A DNA stretch of 64,000 nucleotides from Rotaria sp. Silwood1 (Eukaryota; Rotifera; Eurotatoria; Philodinida; Philodinidae). The position numbers were made by a program, and so were the translations under genes. Below, in pieces: positions 30,999 to 43,457 of this stretch (position 1 is its first letter; each line of letters begins with the position of its first letter). The notes below the pieces were generated by a model. That model saw only the letters and a list, made by a program, of their open reading frames with translations. It was not told where the DNA came from and made no database searches. The stretch lies in assembly GCA_905250075.1 (NCBI GenBank), contig CAJNOP010000514.1, forward strand, positions 87,869 through 151,868, written 5' to 3'.

Positions 30999-33900
30999 AT
31001 GTGGAATGAAGAATTTTGGTTGCCTAGAAACATAACTTGGAAAAATTTTCTTGAACTTAAACAAAAAGGTATTCGTCTACCACAATTCAATGATCTTATT
31101 TATGTTTATCCATTGGCTGGTATATTATATATAACAAGACTTTTATTTGAATAGTAATTTCTTCTTTTTCTGTTACTTTTTATTTTGACTTTCTTTTTTA
31201 TAAAGTTGTATAGCTCGATCAATTGGTAGATTACTTGGTATTCAAGATATTCATCAACGTAATTCACGTATTAGTCTATTAGGAAAATTTAGTGAATCAT
31301 TTTGGCGCTTTACTTTTTATCTTAGTATATTTATTTATGGTGTAATTATTTTACAAAATGTAATGATATATTTTTCTTTTCTATTATTTATCAAAAAAGT
31401 CAAAAAAAATAAATTGATTTTTTGATTTCTATTTAAGAAATCATGGACATGGAATACACAAGATTGTTGGTTAAATTATCCAAATCATTTATTAACAGAT
31501 GATATTTTTTGGTATTATATGATAGAACTTGCTTTTTATTGGTCATTAATTTTTTCACAATTTATTGATGTTAAACGAAAAGATTTTTGGCAAATGTTTA
31601 TTCATCATATTGCAACAATATTCTTACTTTCATTTTCTTATATTGTTAATTTTGTACGTATTGGAACATTAGTACTTGTTATACATGATTGTGGAGATTA
31701 TTGGCTTGAAGTAAAAAATTAATTAAATAAAGAAAAATATGTTTATATAGACGTTTTTGTTTTTTATTTCAAGAGTGGTAAAATGGCAAAATATGCACGA
31801 GCACAAAAAATATGTAATATATTATTCATTATTTTTGCGATTGTTTGGTTTATAACACGTCTATGTTATTATCCGTATAAGTAAATATATATATATATTG
31901 AACAAAATATTTCTAATTAATTCGAAAAGTAGCTTGATATCATAGAGATGTTTTTTATATAAATCTATGCTTTTCTCAATATGAAATCATATTATTTTTA
32001 GCAATGATTGAATCAGAAAAAGAAGAATAAATATTTTACAGTAGACATAAAAAAGTAGTTCATTAAGATTTATTACAAATGACATGATCAATCAATAATT
32101 ATTAAACTTTGTTTTTTTACTCTTCCTTATAGTAGCAGAGCTAGAAAAAAAAGATTTGTCACCGTGGCAGTATGAATATTGATGTCAGTGTTACAATCTA
32201 ATTGAAAGAAAATGTCTGAATTAGATTCAATGACCGGTTGTACTCGCGATTGTAAAAGCAATAATGTACATTAAAACGATGAAAATGTTTTGTTCGACAA
32301 AATTTCATAAAAATTGAAATTTTTTGTATTAGTCGAATTCTAATTTTACCTATAATATATATATTTAACTTTAATAAAATGAAATCATGATTGAATCTGC
32401 ATTGTGCAGTTTTAATAAACGAAGTTGTCTTCAGTCTATATAGTAGAAGAATGTAAAAAGTTTCATTTTCCTTTTCGTCCTTGAGATGTTTAACATCTGA
32501 TATTACCTTGGCAAGATAGTGATAATGATAGTAGAGTTGGGCTATTTGTCTTCTTCTTTCGACACACTATCATATGTCAAATATAATAACATATTTCAAG
32601 AATGCAAAAGAAAACGAAAATTTTTACATTTCTGTACTGTCGTTGATGAAAACAATTTTGTTTATCGAAATTACACGATGTGCATTCATTCATTATTTTA
32701 TTATTATATTAAAATATACAGAATAGTTCCTTTTAATCAATTGGACTGATTTTTGTTTTCGATAATAGGAGGCTCGTCAATTTGTTTTCTCCATAGGGAA
32801 ACTGTCAGTATTTTAGACATTCATCGGGCTAAATACTTCAAATGTTTAGTACATGTACTGTCGTAAAAATATCGATCTGTGTCATCTACCCGGCTTTGAT
32901 CGCTTGAGTTGAAGAGCAGTTATAATTATAACTCAAGAGAGAAAGACGCTTATGATAAGAGTTCACCGGCTGCAAAATTTTCGGATGCGTTCGAATCCAC
33001 AACCAATCTGTCGCACTCTAATCAATAAATGAAGAATATTTTTTTGTTTTCCGCTTTCACGATTTTTTCAAGGTTGCTGATGATGAACAATAGCTTGGAA
33101 CTAAAACTTACTGATATTTTTCACAGCGAGATTTAGTGAATGCAATAGTCATTGTCATGCTGTTGAATGTAAAATTTAATTCTAAAAGGATTATTTTTTG
33201 GAAATATGTCTTCTGAAATTCTGAAACATATATCAAAAGATTTAGAATTTTATGAAATACTTTTCATTTCAAGAAACCATTGTTAGAAAAAAATCTGTAT
33301 GATTTTTTTCGGTTTTTTTTAAATCATCATCATTGAATGATTGAATAAGTTTTCATATTTTAAATTTTGCTACAGCAAAAAAAAAGAAATTGATAGTCTT
33401 TTGTTTAATCTGTGCCATCTATTACAATAGAAAAAAAATCTAGACTAAAAATAGCACATGAACATTATCAGTGTGTATCGAAAACGGCTCGATTCTGATA
33501 GTTTAACAAACTTTAAAAAAAAAATCGTCGTCATAGCGTACACATGACACCGATCGGTATACTCGGAGTAGTTTTCTGGTTGTTATTACATGCGAAACAT
33601 CAATGAATTTTCGTCGAATACAAAATAATATGAAAGATGATTTTTAATGAGAAGATTTTGTTAAATAAGTTGTTTACTTTTCTATAAATCTAGAGTATTG
33701 TATACAACGACATTTGAAGAATTAACGATACTTGGTTTTTTTCCTGCTTATTATGTATTCAATGGTTTTTTAATACTTCTACAAATTCTTCATTATTTCT
33801 GGTTCTATCTAATTTGTCGAGTAGCTATTTCAGCATATAAAGCTGGCAAAGTATGATAAAAATTATTAATTCAATAAAAAAAAAAAATGAATATTTTCAT

Positions 33901-34009
33901 TTGAATAAATTGTTTTCAATTTTAGGTAAAAAAAGATGATCGGAGTGATAGTGATGAAACTGATGATGAATCAACTAATAAGAATGTTAATATTGATAAA
34001 AACAAGTGA
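30999..34009 (+). CDS. Ceramide synthase (TLC/Lag1 family), 309 aa, 6 exons
   Basis: Exons: 30999-31153, 31206-31359, 31438-31710, 31774-31880, 33694-33850, 33926-34009; phases agree (310 codons). The enzyme N-acylates sphingoid bases in the ER membrane. The start MWNEEFWLPRNITW matches the CerS N-terminus (FWLPxNxTW). The Lag1 motif is intact: DVKRKDFWQMFIHHIATI with His159-His160, and VIHDCGDYWLE with Asp187 and Asp190. There are several membrane spans, and no Hox-like segment between TM1 and the TLC domain, as in CerS1. The acidic, Ser-rich C-tail (KKDDRSDSDETDDE) matches the CK2-phosphorylated tail of vertebrate CerS2-6. Intron 4 is 1813 bp, the longest in the window; the others are 52-78 bp. 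AATAAA at 34028. Confidence 0.93.
31881..33693 (+). other. Very long intron of the ceramide synthase gene
   Basis: 1813 bp with no transposase, terminal repeats or nested gene that I can support. Flanking splice sites are GTAAAT and TCTAG. Confidence 0.55.
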
Positions 34010-37000
34010 TCTAGTTTTTTTTTCCATAATAAATATTATTTGTATATATTTTAATTAAATACCAAAAAATATAATTATTTTTACTTTTCTATCGATTTTA
34101 TTTTTTCTTAGACAGATTTTTACAAAATAATATATGTATATTTTATCTAATTCTTTTCATCTATTTCGTTTCTTTCTTTCTTTTTTTACAATGTAATTTT
34201 TTATTTCTTACATCTTTAATAAAAATAGCTATGCGTTTTGTACATATATTTCCTCCTTTTCTAATTGATTTGTTATTAATATTTGCTTTATTTTTTTGTT
34301 AAATATTGAATAAGCAAACAAATTTTTTGATAAAATATTTGACAAAGTTTTATTTTAATGAAGCTCAAAATTTTTTATGAAACATACACTAAAAGAAATA
34401 TTGAAGTATGGGCATAAAACCTTGAGCTGCCTACAAATTGTGGCACTATGAGCATTCAGATGAACATTCGATCAAATATTGAAATGATACTTTTTAATGG
34501 TTTGAATGGAGTAATTATTTAATAATATAGAGATCCCCGTTGCCTTTGTTAGCTATTAGTAAGGATTAGGAGCCTCTTTTTACTATGAATAAAAATAACA
34601 ATAAGAAAATATTCCGAGAAAATTATTTTTAATCTGAAACTGAGTCTTTCACTCAATCGATTCGTAAAAAAAGTCCTTCTTTTTCAACATCAACTACTTT
34701 CTACGGAAACATGTGTTCAATGCAGGAATGTGCTTTAGATGAAACTCATTTCTCTTGACATAGAAACGCTTTTATTGAAAACTGATTTTATATTTGGTAT
34801 TAGCACTGAAAATTGCATCGAATGATGTATTAATCTTCTTATAAGAATTTTTCGGATTTGACTTTTTTAGACCATATTGACATTTTGAGAAATAATAATC
34901 TTATATTGAGCAGAAAATGAGATTTTTCTAACTTTAAAAGAGTCAATGTCTATTTGGTCTATGAAGAAATGCTCATTTATGCATCACTGGCAACTTAGTA
35001 ATACTCTTCCCTGCAGACTTATAACTGGCAAGGCTAAATGATTAGTTTAGATTTTTTCGAGTTTTTACATGTTTTTTTTTTCAAAAAATTGATCATAGAA
35101 GTGTTATGTTCGCTAATTAAACAATTTTTATTGTTGTCAATGACTATTTCTATGAAGTGAATATTTATCAAATTACTTCGATTCAATATCATGTTATCTT
35201 ACTGAAACAAAATAGAATCATCGTTCGTCATTATAATTTATTATATATTTAGTTTGTTTTTGTACTAATTATAATTACCATATCTTTTTTCAGAGGTATA
35301 AGAGAAATTTTCAATGCTATTTCTACAGGATTGGCATATTAAATACGACAGAGCTATTTTAACTATTGTGAAGAATCTCATTATCTATATGTCAAATTAT
35401 AATGGAACTAAAAAACAGCACGTCGAAAAATCTGCCAGATTGTTACAGACATATCAACACCTATGTCATAATCTATTAGTAGGTTGAAAAAACGTTAGCA
35501 TGTTTATTGCAGTCTTTGAGACAAACTGACAGAGACAAATGAGTTCAACATTAATTAACAATCATATTTTACAGAAATACTATAAACGTAAAATCAGAAC
35601 ACTATATTATGTTTGTAGTGATTCTGATGTAAGAGATATGACTAATCGAGAGGTTATTTAGACTGATATAGAAGGAGATCTGATGTATTATGAATATTTT
35701 TGTGTTTGATGACTTTCATTGTCAATTATTTCAGTTGAAAAAAAAATATGATGATGATTAATTCTTGAAATGTATATGAAAAAGTTGAATAATATATTGA
35801 TTTATTATGTGTTAAATAGAATAATCATAGTGCCTGTTTGATCATTTTTACTTTCATTCAGAAAACATCAAAATCAACTACTTTTATCATAAATAATGTG
35901 TAAAGATGTTTAAAAGGCAACTTTTGCATGTTGTATAAAAATCTTTTTCCTGCAATACGTTGCCGTGCTTCGCAGATCAAAAATTACTTTCTTGTTTAAT
36001 GCGTAGTATATATCAGAAACATTATGAGGAAATATTTTATTCTTTTGCCAGATGAAAAGAAAGATGCTTTTTTAAAGCATCTTCACGCATCGTTTATAAT
36101 GAAAGTAGCTGACTTTGGTGTTATACTCATAGACGTAAAAATCATCAAACTGGAATTGTAATTAGAGCATTTACAAGTATTTTCAGGAATTCTTGTCTGT
36201 TTGGGTAAGCTTTGATAATATGTTAATTACATTGTTCAAATTTCTTCTAAAAGTTTCTATTATGAAATCTAAATTTTTAGCGAGAAATTCACTTAAGATC
36301 GATCTCGAAATAGATGTTATTTAAATAATTTTTTAATTGAAAACAAAATTTTCTCTATTCTTAAGATAAAATTTAATTTTTAGCTTGACCTTCTTTTGCA
36401 TTACAGACACTGCTCAATAAGCTGTATAAGTGTTTAAATCACTCGTTAAACAAAGTGTATGTTCAGAGAAAAATTATTATTCGCATTAATAATAGGCATA
36501 TCTTTCCCTTATTGATTGCACTTGTAAATATATTTAATTTTAGATTTTTTTTTTTTCTGAAAGAGTTCTTCCATTATTTACTTGCTTAGTTCTAGGGCTG
36601 AAAGATCTCGATATTAGAACCATGTAATTTAGTATAAGATAAAAACTTTTTCTCTACGAAAAATTAATGACCAAACAATTCGTCATAATGATCGAAGTCA
36701 ATAATAATTTATATTCATTTTTTCATTGATGAAATAACTTATTAAGTTAAATATAGTGCAAAGATTTTCTTGGTTTCATAAAAAGTTCAGTTATATACAA
36801 GCAAAAACAGCATTACCTCTTTGTTTTAATTTGTGCCGTAGCTTCAATCTTCTGATACATTGAGCAAATATTTTGAAAAGACGAATGAAATTATTCTATA
36901 GTTCAAGATAACCATAGAAACATGATCATGTGATATTTTATTTTTTAAAATTGAGTTTCAGAGAATTTATTTCTTAAACTTTCTAATGAAATAATGAATC

Positions 37001-38874
37001 AATTGACCATAAAAGTTTAGTAGAAATTATCAAACTTTTAAATTAATGTGTTTACGTTTTTGTGGATTCGGATCCGAGTTTTATTCGATTAATATCTGGC
37101 ACTCTTTGTGAACATGAACAAGTGAAGGACCTACAGGTTTTACCAATTTGTTAGCTACTCTCCAAAGAAAGTCAACATTCAACTATTTCTTGTTGTTCAC
37201 TTTCCCATTACTCAATATTTAATAAATTAAAAGTTTTCACTCAGTTAATAGAAAAACGAATATTTCGTCCTTGACAATCATCGAACCAATAGTAACACGA
37301 AAATCTTCAGTTGTATAGAATAGTTTTAGTTGTATTTATGTAACCGTTGTTGATAGCACGCTCATGAACAAAACCACATAATGAGAAGTATCCTTAAAAT
37401 AAAACTCGGCATTTTTTTTTCTTTAAAAGAACAATACAAAATATCGTTATTAAATGTTGTTTTTCAATAAACAACTTTTGAAAAGTACAGCATTTATAAT
37501 ATTTGTCATTTATTCCTAAGTGTAATGATATTAGAAAAAACGAAAAACATTGGCACAATACATTAATCATTTTTATATCAACTCGTTTTAAAAAGACATC
37601 TTATTAATCATAATTAACTATTGTTTTACAAATTCTATATAATGAATCAATGTTTCTCTTTTTCTTCATTGTATTTCATTGATGAATAAGTAACAAATGT
37701 AAATTATGCATCATTTGATTCAGAAGAACATTTTTTTCAGAACACGTTTATCGAAGAGATATAGAAATCAACATTTTTCTACTGTTGATTTGAATTACAG
37801 AAAAAGTGCCAATTTACTTTTAAGGACACTTGCTCTATTCTATGGCATTGTTTCATTTATTAACGTGATTGTAAAAAGGAAAACTAATTATATAAAAACC
37901 AAATGATTAAAACAAAAATAATAAAATCTATTTATTGCATAAATGCTTAAAAATACACATGATTGATGTATAGGTCGTTGGTTATGTAAAACTGTCATAT
38001 TACTTAAATGTCTTTTAAAGCCACTCATGTCTATAAAACATTCTATTAATCATGTAAATTAATATAACATGCAAGACTTTCTGTCATACACCTACACAAT
38101 TAATTTAAGAGTTGTTAAAATGATCGAAGAAAAAAAAAAGACATTGCTCAACAGAAAAAAAGCTATTTATTATTTATAGATCATTTGATTGATAGTCTTC
38201 TTTTTTTTAATTCTGCATTAGGTATGTTAACCTTTATCATTTAAATATTGACTGGTACTTTTTAGAAGAAAATATAAGGTTTACTACTGAGAAGATTCAT
38301 ATAAATATAAATCGATTTCAGATAATAAAGAATAGTATGAGCGAATTCCTCGAGATCAACGGTTTGATTGACACGTACACTAGAAAAAAAAACAGGTTCT
38401 TCTATTTATTTAAATTTTCTACATATGTACCAGAGCTCCGTGTGGGATGGGACATTCACACTCAACCCCATTCCAGGAAAAACACAACTTTTATATATAG
38501 CTATTATTTTGCTAACAACAATACAAACGTTTTAACATAGATATTATACTCGTCTATTCAAGCAAAACAGGTGAGAGGTAAAGCTTTGAAAATGAAATAA
38601 TATAATATTTCATACTATCAATCGACCGATAAGTGTTTGCATGAACTTACTTTTTTTAAAAGACATTTAACGAATGAGATGTCTCATGGGACGACATTTT
38701 TCGTCTCCTTTCATCTCACGCAGACTTCTAGTATGTACATTAGCAACAATTGAGAAAAGCAAAGTACGAGCTATTTATGACTAGTTTTTTCTTCAATAAG
38801 CTTCCAAGTTGTACACAGTGTACAATATAAATAAAAGCAAATATTTCGTATTTTTGATTTTTGAAATTTTAGAC
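34010..38874. other. 4.9 kb intergenic desert
   Basis: AT-rich. Contains the ceramide synthase poly(A) signal at the start. No gene, telomere-like hairpin or TIR element was recognised, apart from a weak GTGTGGGATGGGACATTCAC patch at about 38440. ORFs of 66-67 codons at 37706 and 38337 have no recognisable features. Confidence 0.4.
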
Positions 38875-39251
38875 ATGACAAAAACTTTACGATTATCGTT
38901 ACTATTTATATACATTTTATCTATGTATCAAATATGTCAGTCATTAACAGTCAGTCTAGTTCATCCTGAAGATGTATCAACACTCAATGATCAATTTAGT
39001 CTAGTTAATGAATATTTTCAACAAGTAATTATGAAATAATACTTATATTTAAATAATTGTTTCTTTTTGTTGTTTTATTTTAGTTAAATGAACAAAATAA
39101 ACCTCCACATGAATTAATTCAATTAGATAATGATAATATGATACCTCGTTTCAGTTGGTATAAACGAGATTTACCTACGCCAAGTAAAGTTCATAAACCT
39201 TTGCTTTGTTTCTTTAATACTGTTACTTGTTTTGGTAAAAAATATAAATAA
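38875..39251 (+). CDS. Allatostatin-C / somatostatin-type neuropeptide precursor, 105 aa, two exons
   Basis: Exon 1 is 38875-39024 (50 codons) and exon 2 is 39084-39251 (55 codons plus stop); the intron is 59 bp, phase 0. Residues 1-23 are a signal peptide (TLRLSLLFIYILSMYQICQS). A spacer of about 55 residues ends in the dibasic site KR (FSWYKR, residues 73-78). The mature peptide starts DLPTPSKVHKPLL and ends in the disulfide ring CFFNTVTCF, followed by GKK: removal of KK and Gly conversion would give an amidated Phe. The ring CxFNxxxCF is the hallmark of arthropod allatostatin C (CYFNPISCF) and its paralogs CC/CCC (CYFNAVTCF; the amidated type is CCC). The role is inferred as an inhibitory neuropeptide acting on somatostatin/allatostatin-C-type GPCRs. 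The stop codon overlaps the AATAAA at 39247. A TTTTAG just before the ATG suggests a 5' UTR intron. Confidence 0.88.
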
Positions 39252-39444
39252 AATATTCTTTACTATTGCATATATGTTCATTGTTCGGTACCAAAGGTCC
39301 ATGGGCATGAATTCTTTTAGTCATTTTACTAGTCTCATCGATATCGCTGTGTGGGCTCACTATGAACTCAACTGTCAAGTGACAGTTGGAGCAGTTCATT
39401 CTTTGATGTAGTAGACATTATCTGACATACAATTTTGCAACCAG

Positions 39445-40397
39445 CTAGTATCGGAATTTTAAAAGAAGGCAGATGGAAAAAAAAACTTATAACTTTCGAA
39501 CAAAACATCATAGCGATGTGCAATTGTCAGCAATCGATAGAAGATTGTAGGGGACAGATGTTGATATAAAAACCAAAGTTTAAATAACCAAGCATAGTAG
39601 GAGTGATTGTGAAATCACTGAAAGAATGGACTCGTTATTCAGTGAAATCTCAGCAGAACAAGCTAAAACTCTCAGCATATGTAACCTCACTGTAGCCCAA
39701 TATCATCGATAAATCTTGTTATGGCGAGATTTGGTGTGCCAACCATCATCTGATATTACATAAGGCTCTCATTCATTCTATATATGAGAAAATGACCTCA
39801 AATTTTGACTGAATCAATACCATAATGTAGTCTTCATATCTGTGCAATTTTATCATGGTTTGATTATCTGAACGAGAAGAGACGGTGAAAATATTACTAA
39901 GTTCTGTATTTCTCTTGAGAAATTTAGAAAGATTTGTTTTAAAATACTTACTGTATGAAAATGATTTCTTTGTCGAATTGTGACTGTTTTCGTACATTTC
40001 TACGACTCTGATGTATGGTATTTTTTTTTCAGTCAAATTTTGAGGTCATTTTCTCACACATAGAGTGAATGAGAGCCTAATGTAATATCAGATGACGATT
40101 GACACACCATTCCTCATCATTACAAGATTTATCGATGATATTAAACTAGAGTGGAGCTATATATGTTGAGAGTTTTAGCTTGTTCTGCTGAGATTTCAAC
40201 AAATAACGAGGCTATTCTTTCAGTGATTTCATAATCACTTCTATTATGCTTAGCTTTTTAAACCTTGGTTTTTATATAAACATATGTCCTCTATAATCTT
40301 CTATCGATTGCTGACAATCGCACATCGCTGTGACGTTTTGTTCGAAAGTTATAAGGTTTTTTTTTCCATCTGTCTTCTTTTGAAATTCCGATACTAG
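39445..40397. mobile_element. Foldback element with ~370 bp inverted repeats, 953 bp
   Basis: Left arm 39445-39812 and right arm 40029-40397 are inverted copies with scattered mismatches; the outer ends read CTAGTATCGGAATTT and its complement. The central 216 bp is unique. No transposase. TA dinucleotides adjoin both ends (TA|GTATCGG), consistent with but not proof of a TA duplication. It starts 193 bp after the neuropeptide gene. Confidence 0.88.
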
Positions 40398-43179
40398 TAC
40401 TTTTACGTTATTATTAGTCTACATGTATTTTTTCTATCAGTATATCATAAAGTCTTTTCTTAATTTGACAATAGATAAGCCTTCTAAGATTTGTTAGTTT
40501 TCATGTAGATTCATTCGATAATATAGTGTTAAATTATTTGCATACATAATATATTCCAGAAAAAACTGCAAATGTCATATATAATTTATTAGAGGGCAGC
40601 TTTAGAAAACATGAAAATGACTATGTCCGAAAGGAAATAATGTAAAAATTTAGATTTTCTTCGATTTGATGTACGATAGTTTCCTTTAACTCATCGAATT
40701 CATACAAATTATATTGAGAGATCCATGAGAAATGAAACTTATCTGGTTTTAATATTATGCCTTTCAAGCTACTTTGACTTTCATATTTTTTGCTCTTGCT
40801 CTGAACTGCTTGATCTTCCCAAACACCATAACTAACCGCATACTAAGTTCAACAGCAGATGCATGCTAGAACGTAGCCACTTAACCAAGGTGATTGAACT
40901 AAAATATTTGTATATTTGCCCGTTCCTACAATAGTTTTAAACTGAAAATGACTCTTTTGTACTGAACTTTTCAAGAATGGCTGGTACTGGTGAGAAACGC
41001 TTCTGGTCCAAATTGCTGTCCGATACGTCGAACTAGACTGAGCTTCGAGCTTATTTATAGTTCAATAGTAGTTTTTAGAAGAATTCTTATAACTTCATCG
41101 TTACTAGGGTCATAGAGCTCCAGTTAGTTTCAAATAAAGCGAATATCTGTGTGCAGTTTTTTCTGTCAACATAATTTTGAAATTCACTTCCATTGGTTTT
41201 TTTATGATCATTAGAATACATGTGGTGTTAAAATAAACAAGAAAGATGTGACTTCATTCAACTAAATATTGCTTTTCTCAACACCGAAATCAAATATGAA
41301 AATATCTAGTCAGACAAAAGTTTACTCTCATTTACATCTTTAAAACAAAAACAACAATATTGGTTATATTTTGAATCGGATGAAAGGAATTCCGATCTTT
41401 CTGATTGAAGATTATGTTCTAAGAAAAATGATAAATAATGCTAGAAATAGATTTTTTCATTGCAGTCAATAGAAGCATATTATATGAGCCCATTTATAAT
41501 ATATTAAAATGTGTTTTTTAAAAGCACGTAACCAATGACGTGAGAGTAAGCATCATTTGACATACATAAATACTCTGACTCTTTTCTTTTTTTTTTGGAT
41601 GGCGCACATATTTGACATCATTGTATTTTCTGATAACACGAGTTTACATCAAACTTTGAATAAATCAAGAAATGAGAGAGCCTTCTCTCAAAAAATAAAA
41701 CAATATTGTTTTTTGACTATTCTATCTTGATAAAACTTTCAACAAAGAGCTATCTCGAGTTAGACAACCTCATAGTAAAAAATCAGCTCGATTCATATAG
41801 TCTATGTCGAGCTATCTTAAGCTTACGGATCAAACTAGTAGACATCTATGAGTCCAACATTTCTTTAGCATACTCATTTTCATTACTCAAGTACTTTTTC
41901 AAATATTAAAGTTGAAAGTTGAAGTTTTCTGATGTTGCTCAGAGCACATCGATTTTTTCCGATAATGTGAAAGATATTGTTGCTAAATCGCAGTTCTCTC
42001 ACCATTATTGACAACTATTTCTAATGAAAAACACTATTCGATCGTTTATTCTACTAGAACAGCAGTGAGATTACAATGAGCCCACACACACACTCTGTAT
42101 GTATCTATCTTTTTTCTGACAATTACAAGAATTTGAATAGCTCAAAGCTTGCTTTTATAATCATTATGATATCTACATTGAATTAATTTTTTCACTTAGT
42201 CCTGAGATAGGGGAAGGGACTGAATTTTTCGACGAAATTGAAAGTTATCGTAACTTTTGGAAAAAACAGATTTGCTAGCAAATAAACTTTCACTACATGT
42301 TAATCTGTATTTTCTAAGTTATTAGACTCTCAAGATCAATTAGTGTTTGAAAATACAACGACTTGGACTAATAATTCTTCCTTGTCTGTTCGTTCTTAGC
42401 TCAACAAAAAAGTAATTTATATGATGTTCTGATATCAAAATGAGACACAAATCATATTCTACTGATCACACTATGAACGACATCCTTGGCTACTACCTCC
42501 ATCTCTGGAATGATATTTATTCACCTAATATAAATAATGAAGAAATGTTGTTGTACTGATCAAGTTTGAAAGTGTCATGAGTGCGCGTCATTCCCGACTT
42601 TCCGGCAATATTTGTACACAATCAGATACTAGGGTTAGCTCTAAGACTTGTTTTAATCGTTGGAGTTACTAAATTCCGTGATTTTTGAGGATCCAGTGAA
42701 TGATGATGGAGTACGATGTGGATGTGACTAATAAATGGAAGGCATCCACATCCTGCCCTTGCTAATGATATATTGAACAATAAAATTGAGTACATATTAT
42801 GGGAACTCGATAGGGTGCGCGTTATTCTATTGAATTCTGTATCATAATGAATATTTTAACATAGAACAGATGCACAACAGTTTGCAAAAATAAGTGGCTG
42901 GATACTATTGGAAGAATGAAAAGCAGCATGCAGCTATCGTATTGCCAATAAATACTAAACAGATAAATGGATTGATCTAAACATTTTTTTAAATATGCTA
43001 AAGGCTATAGACATATTCTGACAAAAACAAGATGATTCCAAGAAGAAATTATCCACTAGTTGATTCATTTCGACAACTACTATATAATCCTAAAATATTT
43101 CACCATTCTTCAATTGGTGTGATAATATAAGAATTTTGATCAAAACCTGACCTACTAAATATTCAAGCGAGAGTTATTC
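40398..43179. other. Intergenic; one degenerate hairpin
   Basis: No gene supported. At 42715-42757, GATGTGGATGTG ... GCATCCACATCC forms a small hairpin like the telomere-like units, in decayed form. Confidence 0.4.
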
Positions 43180-43457
43180 CCCAGGTCGAATTCACCCTGT
43201 CGAATCCGATAGAAATTCGCCGGAATTTGTCGGAATCCTAACCACAGGATTCCGACAAGTGGTTCTGGATGTCGGAAAGTGTCGGAGTTTCAGGGATTTC
43301 GCAGGATCCTGATTATTCCGACATCCGGAACCTCCTGTCGGAATCCTGTGGCTAGGACGCCGACAACTTCCGACGAGTTCCCGTCGGATCCGTTAAAATC
43401 CGGTAATTTTTCCGATATAATCCGACGTAATCCAACAGTCGGATCGAATCACCTGGG
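43180..43457. mobile_element. MITE-like element with TCCGAC repeats, about 278 bp
   Basis: Ends CCCAGGTCGAATTC and, inverted, CCCAGGTGATTCG. The interior is full of direct and inverted copies of GTCGGAATCC/GGATTCCGAC and is visibly GC-richer than its surroundings. Strong self-pairing, no coding function. Confidence 0.7.

Noticed and set aside
32980..33010. tRNA B-box-like GTTCGAATCC
   Set aside because: No matching A-box, acceptor stem or cloverleaf can be built around it.
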